DNA from: Fimbriimonadaceae bacterium
Lineage (GTDB): Bacteria > Armatimonadota > Fimbriimonadia > Fimbriimonadales > Fimbriimonadaceae
NCBI GenBank assembly: GCA_020849075.1
Contig: JADLGZ010000187.1
Coordinates: forward strand, 1 to 11,854
Length of the DNA stretch: 11,854 nt
Reading direction: 5' to 3'
Every line of letters begins with the position of its first letter. Within the stretch, counting starts at the first letter, position 1. The notes under the pieces are model-generated. The model did no database searches. It saw nothing but the letters and a program-made list of their open reading frames with translations, and had not been told where the DNA came from. Positions 1 to 6,395 of this stretch are shown here, piece after piece. The position numbers and the translations under genes are program-made.

Positions 1-1020
1 GGCGTGGTGGTGGATGGCTGCCCGCCCGGGCTGGAGATTTCTTTGGAGGAGATTCAGACCGAGCTCGACCGGCGGCGGCCCGGGCAAAGCGGCATCGTCT
101 CGAAGCGCAAAGAGAGCGACCGCATCGAGATTCTGAGCGGCATTTCGCCCGAAGGGAAGACTCTCGGCACGCCGATCGCGATGCTGGTGCGCAACGAAGA
201 CGCCCGCGCCAGCGACTACGACGAGAACCGCAACAAATTCCGCCCCAGCCACGCCGATTTTACGACGCACATGAAGTACGGCGTGCGGGATTGGCGAGGC
301 GGGGGACGGTCCTCGGCGCGGGAGACGGTCGGGCGTGTCGCGGCCGGGGCGATTGCGCAGAAGTTGTTGAAGGAGGTTTGGGGGGTCGAGGTTGTGGCCT
401 TCGTCCAAGGCGTCCACGATGTCCAAATGGGGCCGGTGGACTGGTCTGACAGATCCGATATTGAGCGAACACCCGTCCGATGCCCCGACCCCGTGGTCGC
501 CGCGCGAATGATCGAGCGTATTGAAGAAGTTCGAAAGCAAGGTGACACGGTCGGCGGCGTCGTCGCTTGCCTCGTGCGAGGCGTCCCCACGGGATGGGGC
601 GAGCCGGTGTTTGATAAACTAGAAGCCGACTTGGCGAAGGCGGTGATGAGCTTGCCGGCAAGCAAGGGCTTCGAGATTGGAAGCGGCTTCGCCGGGACGC
701 TTCTGAAGGGGAGCGAGCACAACGATGCGATGTGCGCAAGTAACGGCGCTGGGGTAGTGACGACCACCAACAACTCCGGCGGCATCCAGGGCGGGATCAG
801 CAATGGCATGCCGATTACGATGCGCGTGGCCTTCAAGCCCGTCAGCACCATCATGATGGAGCAGGACACCGTAGACGAGAATTACGAGAACACGACGATC
901 AAAGGGAAAGGGCGGCACGACCCGTGCGTTCTACCGCGGGCCGTGCCGATGGTCGAGGCCATGGTATCTTTGGTTCTGGTCGACCACGCCTTGCGGCAGC
1001 GCGCCTTAACGGGTTCTTAA
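1..1020 (+). CDS. aroC: Chorismate synthase, 5'-truncated by window edge
   Basis: Catalyses the last shikimate-pathway step, 5-enolpyruvylshikimate-3-phosphate to chorismate, using reduced FMN in the cytoplasm. The frame is open from base 1, and GVVVDGCPPGLEI matches family residues from about 24 onward. Roughly 23 N-terminal residues, including the GESHG motif with the first catalytic histidine, therefore lie upstream of the window; the GTG at base 4 is internal, not the start. Visible signatures are the catalytic histidine in HADFTTHMKYG (in-window codon 84, equivalent to E. coli His106), RGGGRSSARET (from codon 99), the FMN/substrate segment SNGAGVVTTTNNSGG followed by IQGGISNGMPI, and the C-terminal GRHDPCVLPRAVPMVEAM. 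The stop is at 1018-1020. The C-terminus is complete and no frameshift is seen. PstB begins 26 bases downstream. Confidence 0.97.
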   Translation, partial: GVVVDGCPPGLEISLEEIQTELDRRRPGQSGIVSKRKESDRIEILSGISPEGKTLGTPIAMLVRNEDARASDYDENRNKFRPSHADFTTHMKYGVRDWRGGGRSSARETVGRVAAGAIAQKLLKEVWGVEVVAFVQGVHDVQMGPVDWSDRSDIERTPVRCPDPVVAARMIERIEEVRKQGDTVGGVVACLVRGVPTGWGEPVFDKLEADLAKAVMSLPASKGFEIGSGFAGTLLKGSEHNDAMCASNGAGVVTTTNNSGGIQGGISNGMPITMRVAFKPVSTIMMEQDTVDENYENTTIKGKGRHDPCVLPRAVPMVEAMVSLVLVDHALRQRALTGS

Positions 1021-1046
1021 CAAATGGGCACCAAACTACCATCCAG

Positions 1047-1853
1047 ATGGTCGCTGTAACGAAACCGATGATCGAGCAAGCCCCGTCTCCGATGATGACC
1101 GTTCCCAAAATCATGGCCCGGGGCGTAGATATGTTCTACGGTTCATTTCAAGCTTTGCATGGCGTCAGCTTGGACATCGAAGCCAACAAGGTGACCGCAT
1201 TTATCGGTCCATCCGGTTGCGGAAAATCTACCTTTCTCCGGTGCCTAAACCGGATGAATGATCTCATAGACGGCGCCCGGGTCCAGGGGCGAATCGAGAT
1301 TGAAGGGACGGATATCTATGCATCTCACGTGGACCCCGTCGCGCTCCGAAAATCCGTCGGAATGGTGTTCCAAAAACCCAATCCGTTCCCCATGAGTATT
1401 TACGACAATGTCGCCTACGGCCCGCGCCTGCATGGCATGAAAGGGAAGACCGAGTTGGATGCGTTGGTTGAGCTCTCTCTGAAGCAAGCGGCGCTTTGGG
1501 ATGAAGTCAAGGACAAACTGAAGCAAAGTGGAGGCGCCCTCTCCGGTGGCCAGCAACAGCGTCTCTGCATCGCGCGCACCCTCGCCGTCGGGCCAGAAAT
1601 CATCCTCATGGACGAGCCCTGTTCCGCCCTTGACCCCATTGCGACCGCCAAGATTGAAGAACTCATATCCGAGCTCAAGCAAAGCTACACGATCGTCATT
1701 GTGACGCACAATATGCAGCAGGCCCAGCGCACGAGCGACAAAACGGCCTTTTTCATGTTGGGACGCCTGGTCGAGTTATCCGAAACCTCTCAACTGTTCA
1801 CCTCACCGCAGATGAAGGAAACGGACGACTATATCAGCGGGCGCTTCGGCTAA
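1047..1853 (+). CDS. pstB: Phosphate ABC transporter ATP-binding protein PstB
   Basis: ATPase of the high-affinity phosphate importer PstSCAB, acting on the cytoplasmic face of the membrane. All ABC motifs are present (numbering from ATG 1047, 268 residues): Walker A GPSGCGKST at 54-62, a Q-loop region with the PstB-typical VFQKPNPFPMSIYDN, signature LSGGQQQR from 165, Walker B ILMDEP at 186-191, D-loop SALDP, and switch histidine in VTHNM (His221). The C-terminal ETDDYISGRFG is also PstB-typical. The start is uncertain. The frame stays open upstream into aroC, but ATG 1047 is the first after the aroC stop; ATG 1068 or 1092 is possible, and none has a strong ribosome binding site. PstS, PstC, PstA and PhoU are not adjacent downstream, and aroC is upstream, so this is an orphan copy within the window. 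Confidence 0.96.
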   Translation: MVAVTKPMIEQAPSPMMTVPKIMARGVDMFYGSFQALHGVSLDIEANKVTAFIGPSGCGKSTFLRCLNRMNDLIDGARVQGRIEIEGTDIYASHVDPVALRKSVGMVFQKPNPFPMSIYDNVAYGPRLHGMKGKTELDALVELSLKQAALWDEVKDKLKQSGGALSGGQQQRLCIARTLAVGPEIILMDEPCSALDPIATAKIEELISELKQSYTIVIVTHNMQQAQRTSDKTAFFMLGRLVELSETSQLFTSPQMKETDDYISGRFG

Positions 1854-1866
1854 CCGGAGGATAGGC

Positions 1867-1887
1867 TTCAGCCTCACAAGGCTTGAA
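1867..1887 (+). other. Hairpin between pstB and the kinase gene
   Basis: TTCAGCCT (1867-1874) and AGGCTTGAA (1879-1887) are complementary apart from one bulged T and enclose a CACA loop. CCGG at 1854-1857 and 1888-1891 can close it further. No T-run follows, so it is not a classical intrinsic terminator. It may separate pstB and kinase expression or stabilise the pstB mRNA end. A TACAAT at 1892-1897 just after it resembles a -10 box and would place a transcript start within a few bases of the kinase ATG at 1910, but I see no convincing -35 element. Confidence 0.35.
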
Positions 1888-1909
1888 CCGGTACAATCTT
1901 CCAGTTCGC

Positions 1910-3175
1910 ATGAACCCCAAACTCACCCCCCTCCTGGATGCCGTCCACTTGGCGACACGCAAGCTTGCCTCTAGCCGCAAGCTGAACGACGTGCTGCCGG
2001 AGGTTCTGAGCATCTGCGTCGAGGCGGTAGGGGCCGAAGGTGGCACGATCTACCTACACAACCGAACAAAGAAGGCTCTTGAGTTCCGCCATGTCCTGCC
2101 CGAGAGGAGCCGGGAAGCCCTCCAGTTCAGCGATATTCCCGACCACCAGGGCGTAGCCGGAGCGGCCTTCACCGAACGTAGAACCCAGCTAACCCACACC
2201 GAGCCCGTTTCCCCTCGGGCCGCTGCCATCGCAGAAAAGACCGGCATGAACGTGCGCACCATGATCACTGTGCCGCTGATGCTCGAAGACACGGACCCTA
2301 TCGGCGTCGTTCAACTGGTCAACAAGCAGGACGGTGATGTGTTCACCGACGATGACCGCACAGTTCTCGAGACGGTCAGCGCGGTTTCGACCCTCGCCTA
2401 CCTCAACTGGGAGCTCCTCGACGAGCAAACCCGCGCATCGCAGCTGCTCGGTATGGGCCGCGTCGCCCACGACATCAAGAACATGGCCTTTGCGCTGGAG
2501 GCGAATCTCACCTTCAGCCACGAGACCATGAAGGAGATCAAGAAACTGGCCGGCAAAGACGATTGCGACCCAGAAATGGTGCCTCACGTGGACACCCTAG
2601 ACGTGATGATCAACGAGCTTCACGAGAGCATTGACCGAATCAAGGACTACACCACCTTGATGAGTGACCTCTCAGCGGGCAAAAAGCTGGAGCCGAAGCT
2701 CGTCCTCGCGCCGATGAGCAAAACCATCGAACGCGCCGCTTCATTCCTGGCCAGCGAGGCCCGTAAGCACGGCCTTGAGCTGAACTACGAAATCGAAGCT
2801 AGCGCCCCTGCGACAAAGCATGACTCGATGTACGTGTTTAGGATCACCCAGAACCTGGTCTCAAACGCCGTGAAGGCCGTCGCTGAAACCATGGATACGG
2901 ATCCCGACATGCACGAAGCGGTCACGGTGCGCTACTCACACCACGACGACAAGCATGTTCTAGAGGTTGTGGACACCGGCCCCGGTATGACCAAGGAAAT
3001 CGCCGACCGCATCCTGGGCGGCAATGCTCGTTCCGTCTGGAACAAGTCCGCCGGCTCGGGTTGGGGAACCAAAATCGTGCTCGAATTGGCCCAAACCCAT
3101 GGTGCTACGGTCGAGATTGATAGCGAATTGGGACGCGGCTCCACTTTCCGCGTGACTTTTCCACATCGGGCGTAG
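1910..3175 (+). CDS. Cytoplasmic GAF-domain sensor histidine kinase
   Basis: Two-component-type ATP-dependent histidine kinase of 421 residues. No signal peptide or membrane segment is visible, so it should act in the cytoplasm. Residues about 20-175 form a GAF sensor domain (ending VPLMLEDTDPIGVVQLVNKQ then DGDVFTDDDR). The phosphoacceptor region reads GMGRVAHDIKN with His187. The HATPase domain shows an N-box QNLVSNAVKA (Asn315, Asn319), G1 DTGPGM (Asp355) and G2 GSGWG (382-386). No receiver domain or response regulator is in the window, so partner and ligand are unknown. ATG 1910 is preferred over TTG 1883, which sits inside a hairpin; neither has a good ribosome binding site. The last 19 codons and stop lie within a 68-base sequence repeated after the next gene. 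The kinase itself is intact. Confidence 0.9.
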   Translation: MNPKLTPLLDAVHLATRKLASSRKLNDVLPEVLSICVEAVGAEGGTIYLHNRTKKALEFRHVLPERSREALQFSDIPDHQGVAGAAFTERRTQLTHTEPVSPRAAAIAEKTGMNVRTMITVPLMLEDTDPIGVVQLVNKQDGDVFTDDDRTVLETVSAVSTLAYLNWELLDEQTRASQLLGMGRVAHDIKNMAFALEANLTFSHETMKEIKKLAGKDDCDPEMVPHVDTLDVMINELHESIDRIKDYTTLMSDLSAGKKLEPKLVLAPMSKTIERAASFLASEARKHGLELNYEIEASAPATKHDSMYVFRITQNLVSNAVKAVAETMDTDPDMHEAVTVRYSHHDDKHVLEVVDTGPGMTKEIADRILGGNARSVWNKSAGSGWGTKIVLELAQTHGATVEIDSELGRGSTFRVTFPHRA

Positions 3176-3181
3176 CGCGAG
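3114..3181 (+). repeat. 68-bp direct repeat, copy 1 (kinase 3' end)
   Basis: This copy starts at the second base of kinase codon 402 and runs through codon 421, the TAG stop and six further bases. I compared it base by base with 5932-5999 and found 68 of 68 identical. The flanks diverge immediately outside (3113 G versus 5931 T; 3182 C versus 6000 G). Because it lies in frame inside a conserved kinase domain (motif GRGSTFRVTFP), this is the original copy. Confidence 0.95.
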
Positions 3182-3242
3182 CCTGTTTCCGAAGACCCAG
3201 TGATAATCTCGCTTGTTCATGGCAACGTCGTACTATATACTT

Positions 3243-3247
3243 AAGGA
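3243..3247 (+). promoter_or_regulatory. Ribosome binding site fixing the protease start
   Basis: AAGGA lies 7 bases before ATG 3255. The frame also contains TTG 3213 and ATG 3219, but only 3255 has this site and begins directly with a signal peptide. A weak extended -10-like TGATAAT at 3201-3207 could drive the gene from within the insert, though no clear -35 accompanies it. Confidence 0.6.
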
Positions 3248-3254
3248 CGTAGCG

Positions 3255-5933
3255 ATGACCCACACCCTGCTAGTAACAATTGCCCTGATTTCATTGGTCG
3301 CAATCGGTCATGCCAAGTCAGGGCGCCCCACGGGCGACCTCATTGCTGTCCCTAAACCGGAGTTTCAATCTAGGGGCTTGACGCTTGTTGCCGGAGCGGT
3401 GGTCAGAAACTCTCTTGCGGGTGGCAGGATCCTGGTCATCCGTCCAGCCAAGAACCAATCATGGAAATCGCTAGCTGCGGAACTTCGCGCTACCGGCAAT
3501 TTTTCAAGCGTCGAGCCAGATACTTGGGCCGAGCCGAGCGCAACTCCAAACGACCCCTCTTTCAGTCAGCAATGGCATTTGTTTCAAACCTCTTTGCCGA
3601 GGGCATGGGACTTTGTTATGGGCACAAATGCGCCTATCCTTGCCGTAGTTGATAGCGGTGTCGACCTGACGCATCCAGACCTAGTTCCAAACTTGGTACC
3701 AGGCTACAACACCATCTCTGGTCTAACCCAAACAAATGGTGGCGATCTTTCGGACATTTCTTCCTCGGGCCATGGCACTCGCTGCGCAGGGATCGCGGGA
3801 GCGTGTGGTAACAATGGCATCGGCGTTTCTGGCGTTGGTTGGAACTTAAAGGTTATGCCAATCAGAGCGACCAATCTGGTAACGGGAGTCACGACGCGAA
3901 GCGAATTGTTAGAGGGTGTCACTTGGGCGATCAGTAATGGTGCCAAAGTTGCTAGCGTTAGCTACACCGAAGTTGAATATGCCGATGTCCAAGCGGCGGG
4001 GGCCTTTGCTAGGAGTTCGGGTGCGCACCTCGTGTGGTCAGCTGGCAATACCAACTCTAACTGGTCATCGTTTGACCATACCAAAGTAACCATTGTCGGG
4101 GGGACAGATCAGCAGGATCAGCGTTGGACGAGTGGCCTCAACGGTTCGGGATATGGTCGTGCAGTCGATATCTATGCTCCTTGCACTCAGATCTACACGA
4201 CTCGAAAGGGCGGGCAGTATGGTTTCGCTCCAGCGGGGGTGAGTTTTGCCGTACCCCAGGTCGCCGCGGCCTTGGCATTGCTACATGAGCGATTGCCTAC
4301 GGCCAGCCCAGAGCTAGTAGAGCAACTCCTGTTGTGGCGCACCTACGATATCAGCGTTCCAGGACGCGACGAGGCCTCAGGATGGGGAAGGGTCAACACT
4401 GGGAAGGCTGTGGAGAACCCAGACAGAAGATATGCGCTAGCTCTTTTGCCGCGACCTGTGGGGAGTTCATGGGCAAATGCCGTTGTTATCAGTGACTCGG
4501 GAGCGGTGTTTGGGATTGCAGGGTACCCCGATGGAACCCATCGCATTGTCCAGTGGCAGGACGGGGATATTGTGAGATCTGTATTAGCACCGGCTGGGCC
4601 CTACCCGTCGCAGGCTGTCGCTATCTATGATGTGAATTCCTCGCTTATGGTGGTTGGGCACTCGTACGGGCATGGCTTTAAATTTAATGGAATGGATGGC
4701 ACTATTCAGAGTTTTGGACCGGTCGTTTACCCGATCACGAGACCGAGGGCTATTAATGACCAAGGCGACATTGTAGGTTATGATGAACAGACCAATGTGA
4801 CCACGGCTGCCTGGTCGTGGTTCGCCGGGGAGAGCGAAAGAACATTACTCCCGGTGCCCGGAGAGAGTGCTGCGATAGACATCACAAATCACCGTGAGAT
4901 ATATGGAACGTGCGGCAATGGTGGACGTGACCCTTATTTGATTAATGAGAACGGAAACCTTCAGTATCTACCACGGTCGTTCGGTAACAATTGTCGAGTT
5001 TACAAAGGTAATAATTCTGGGCTCGCAGTTGGGTTCCAATTTAACGACCCTTGGCCCAGTGGAATGCAGGCGACCATTTGGGATAACTTTGCACAGAGCG
5101 ATACGACTCTTGGACTTGGTTTAGGAACCTATCCGGCAGGTTCAGAGGCTCGAAATATGAATGACTTCAACGAAGTCGTTGGTACTGCGAACAACTCCGA
5201 TGGGGCTGTCATTCTTCAAGGAGTGGCCATAGGGCACTTAAGCCAGCTACTGACGGCACCTCACTCAGAATTTGCAAACCTTACCCACGCAGGGAGCATC
5301 AATAACAAAGGGCAATTAGTAGGGTTTGGCACGAATTCGGGTGGGACGCAAAATGCCTTTCGCGCCGATCCGGTTGAGCATCCGGCAGTTGGGGTCGGAC
5401 TTGGGCAATTGGGTGCCCAACCTACCTACATTGGGAGCATTCCGCCATCGCTCAGTGTGACCTTCACCACATCCGATGGTGTCGCGATACCGAATTCGAC
5501 TCAACTTCTTGCCTACAACGGAACCATCGGGCGACTTGAACTAGAGCCTCCGCCGGGTGTAATGGGTAACTATCGCCTATATCTTCGTTGCAACGGCACG
5601 GCGATTCCCGGCTTCATCGGTCCAACGTATCTCAACAAGCTATACCCACCTCTTAGTGAACCCTCAATTCCTCGAGACGCCTACTATGTTCCCTACAATG
5701 GGCCAGACCTTGGTGAAGGCGCCCCGCTAATCCTCATGTTTGCCGGAGACTGTGATGGTTCCGGCGAGATCGATGCGGCGGATATCGATGCGACTGTCGC
5801 GACGTTTGGTGATGGGGATTGGACTCCGGGCTGGACCGGAGCTACAGATTGCGACGGCACGGGAGAAATTGACGCGGCCGATATTGACTACGTTGTCTCG
5901 AACTTCGGTCTAACTGGTGACCCCGAACCCTAG
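3255..5933 (+). CDS. Secreted S8 subtilisin-like protease with HAF repeats and dockerin-like C-terminus
   Basis: Predicted exported serine endopeptidase of 892 residues. Order: a signal peptide of about 20 residues (hydrophobic LLVTIALISLVAIGHA, cleavage likely after GHA); a propeptide-like stretch to about 110, ending in the family-typical PNDPSFSQQWHL; and the S8 catalytic domain, with Asp133 in VVDSGVD, His173 in GHGT, oxyanion Asn265 in SAGN and Ser330 in GVSFAVP (usually GTSMAxP). Next comes a region at about 410-705 with recurrent HAF-type repeats such as INDQGDIVGY, MNDFNEVVGT and INNKGQLVGF, probably propeller-like. After a linker domain, the C-terminus has two dockerin-type calcium loops, DCDGSGEIDAADID at 832 and DCDGTGEIDAADID at 865. 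The dockerin suggests binding to a cohesin or surface partner not seen here. The gene lies between 68-base direct repeats, and its TAG stop overlaps copy 2. The substrate is unknown. Confidence 0.9.
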   Translation: MTHTLLVTIALISLVAIGHAKSGRPTGDLIAVPKPEFQSRGLTLVAGAVVRNSLAGGRILVIRPAKNQSWKSLAAELRATGNFSSVEPDTWAEPSATPNDPSFSQQWHLFQTSLPRAWDFVMGTNAPILAVVDSGVDLTHPDLVPNLVPGYNTISGLTQTNGGDLSDISSSGHGTRCAGIAGACGNNGIGVSGVGWNLKVMPIRATNLVTGVTTRSELLEGVTWAISNGAKVASVSYTEVEYADVQAAGAFARSSGAHLVWSAGNTNSNWSSFDHTKVTIVGGTDQQDQRWTSGLNGSGYGRAVDIYAPCTQIYTTRKGGQYGFAPAGVSFAVPQVAAALALLHERLPTASPELVEQLLLWRTYDISVPGRDEASGWGRVNTGKAVENPDRRYALALLPRPVGSSWANAVVISDSGAVFGIAGYPDGTHRIVQWQDGDIVRSVLAPAGPYPSQAVAIYDVNSSLMVVGHSYGHGFKFNGMDGTIQSFGPVVYPITRPRAINDQGDIVGYDEQTNVTTAAWSWFAGESERTLLPVPGESAAIDITNHREIYGTCGNGGRDPYLINENGNLQYLPRSFGNNCRVYKGNNSGLAVGFQFNDPWPSGMQATIWDNFAQSDTTLGLGLGTYPAGSEARNMNDFNEVVGTANNSDGAVILQGVAIGHLSQLLTAPHSEFANLTHAGSINNKGQLVGFGTNSGGTQNAFRADPVEHPAVGVGLGQLGAQPTYIGSIPPSLSVTFTTSDGVAIPNSTQLLAYNGTIGRLELEPPPGVMGNYRLYLRCNGTAIPGFIGPTYLNKLYPPLSEPSIPRDAYYVPYNGPDLGEGAPLILMFAGDCDGSGEIDAADIDATVATFGDGDWTPGWTGATDCDGTGEIDAADIDYVVSNFGLTGDPEP

Positions 5934-5999
5934 ATTGATAGCGAATTGGGACGCGGCTCCACTTTCCGCGTGACTTTTCCACATCGGGCGTAGCGCGAG
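5932..5999 (+). repeat. 68-bp direct repeat, copy 2 (displaced kinase tail)
   Basis: This is a perfect duplicate of 3114-3181. It begins at the second base of the protease stop codon, so the TAG is built from a T of the protease side and AG of the repeat. The duplicated kinase tail stays in the protease reading frame (next codons ATT GAT AGC, then the kinase TAG at 5991-5993) but is not translated unless the first TAG is read through. It has no start codon of its own and is a non-functional scar or recombination site. Confidence 0.95.
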
Positions 6000-6005
6000 G
6001 ATAGC

Positions 6006-6030
6006 TGGGCATGGCTGGGAGTAGCTGGGT
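6006..6030 (+). promoter_or_regulatory. Array of three TGGGN boxes in 10-base register (candidate MraZ boxes)
   Basis: TGGGC at 6006, TGGGA at 6016 and TGGGT at 6026 are separated by five-base spacers ATGGC and GTAGC. Each decamer unit fits RTRGCTGGGN or nearly so. In E. coli, MraZ is reported to bind three TGGGN repeats with 5-base spacers, which is exactly this pattern. The array begins seven bases after the end of repeat copy 2 and is about 370 bases upstream of mraZ, which is unusually far. It could instead be one arm of a hairpin or an interspersed repeat. Confidence 0.5.
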
Positions 6031-6078
6031 TGGCTTTGAGAACCCCCCTGAAAGTCTCCTCTCTGCACAAAAGACATC

Positions 6079-6123
6079 ACTCAGCCATACACCTCAATTC
6101 CCAGCATCACCCAGCCATCCCCT
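6079..6123 (-). promoter_or_regulatory. Opposed array of TGGGN-like boxes in 10-base register
   Basis: Read on the minus strand from 6123 down, the boxes are AGGGG, TGGGT, TGGGA, GGTGT and TGAGT at exact 10-base steps. Two are perfect TGGGN and three degenerate, and the spacer ATGGC recurs before TGGGT and TGAGT. The segment 6099-6118 is an imperfect inverted repeat of 6011-6030 (16 of 20 positions), with 68 bases between the arms. Either two facing protein-binding arrays or a long-range RNA hairpin fits. Confidence 0.45.
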
Positions 6124-6214
6124 AGACATACCGTAATACCAGTAGACAAAGATAAACGCACGTAATTATGTCAGTAGTATATCTCTGCAACAAAATGCAA
6201 AAAAAGGTTCAAAA

Positions 6215-6259
6215 TTGACCAAAAGTGGCGGTAAGTCCCATAGTGTTCCCTGATATAGT
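6215..6259 (+). promoter_or_regulatory. Candidate promoter of the dcw operon
   Basis: TGATATAGT at 6251-6259 is an extended -10 (TG, one base, then TATAGT, five of six matches to TATAAT). This would start transcription near 6266 and give a leader of about 130 bases. Just upstream, AAAGTGG at 6222-6228 and TAAGTCC at 6232-6238 lie ten bases apart. They resemble the AAAGTG-type MraZ boxes of low-GC Gram-positive lineages and mycoplasmas, the second copy being degenerate. An alternative pair is TTGACC at 6215-6220 with CATAGT at 6239-6244 (18-base spacer). Base runs such as AAAAAAAGG at 6199-6207 give an AT-rich upstream region. Confidence 0.35.
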
Positions 6260-6280
6260 TGCTTTCAGATGATTCGCTAG

Positions 6281-6362
6281 GTCCATGAAGGACGCGGCGA
6301 CATCCGCAGGGCGGGGGTCCTGGTTTCGGGGCCGGTTACTCAAGGATCGAGGAGCCGGCCTC
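6281..6362 (+). other. GC-rich structured mRNA leader before mraZ
   Basis: Two hairpin systems are visible. GGAC at 6290-6293 can pair with GTCC at 6281-6284 or alternatively with GTCC at 6317-6320, the latter enclosing GCGG (6294-6297) pairing with CCGC (6304-6307). A stronger stem pairs 6328-6337 (GGGGCCGGTT) with 6353-6362 (AGCCGGCCTC, allowing G-T pairs) and is extended in the loop by CTC/GAG. The block is far richer in GC than the AT-rich 6130-6280 just before it. No T-run follows, so it is not an intrinsic terminator. I do not recognise a known riboswitch in it. Confidence 0.35.
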
Positions 6363-6374
6363 ACAAAGCCTTAA
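6285..6374 (+). CDS. Possible 29-codon upstream ORF in the mraZ leader
   Basis: ATG 6285 to TAA 6372-6374 encodes a basic 29-residue peptide (four Arg, three Lys, two Asp, one Trp) ending 21 bases before the mraZ start. Only a weak AGG at 6279-6281 precedes it, three bases from the ATG. Both leader hairpins lie inside the frame, so ribosome movement through it could alter the fold, but a chance ORF is more likely. Confidence 0.15.
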   Translation: MKDAATSAGRGSWFRGRLLKDRGAGLTKP

Positions 6375-6395
6375 GTCCACCCGCGGAGACATATC

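Larger units (their letters stand above)
3182..5999 (+). mobile_element. Putative inserted protease cassette bounded by direct repeats
   Basis: Removing this 2,818-base unit by recombination between the repeats would join the intact kinase gene directly to the region upstream of mraZ. It carries only the secreted protease gene and one repeat copy, with no integrase, transposase or terminal inverted repeats that I can find. Insertion at the 3' end of a gene with the end re-created is typical of site-specific integration, but Campbell-type homologous recombination or a complex duplication would leave the same pattern. Hand counts of GC in three 60-base lines of the protease gene are 31, 29 and 32 (3721, 4621, 5041), against 44, 33 and 39 in dcw genes (7441, 9001, 10801). 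The idea of mobility is inference. Confidence 0.4.

Noticed and set aside
924..1046. N-terminal extension of PstB by 41 codons starting inside aroC
   Set aside because: It overlaps conserved AroC coding sequence by 97 bases, and PstB proteins of about 260 residues begin shortly before the ABC domain.
1871..1888. Similarity of GCCTCACAA at 1871-1879 to GCCTCACAA at 6358-6366
   Set aside because: Nine matching bases followed by gapped similarity in two intergenic regions is within what chance allows; no longer alignment holds.
3213..3241. TTGTTC (3213-3218) and TATACT (3236-3241) as a protease promoter with 17-base spacing
   Set aside because: Transcription would begin at about 3248, after the AAGGA ribosome site at 3243-3247 that fixes the ATG 3255 start.
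6328..6362. Intrinsic terminator before mraZ
   Set aside because: The stem is strong, but the following bases (TCACAAAGCC) contain no T-run, so it is reported only as leader structure.
6281..6374. Known riboswitch such as a cyclic di-GMP or SAM sensor in the mraZ leader
   Set aside because: Conserved core bases of the classes I can recall are not present, and a division operon is not a usual target.
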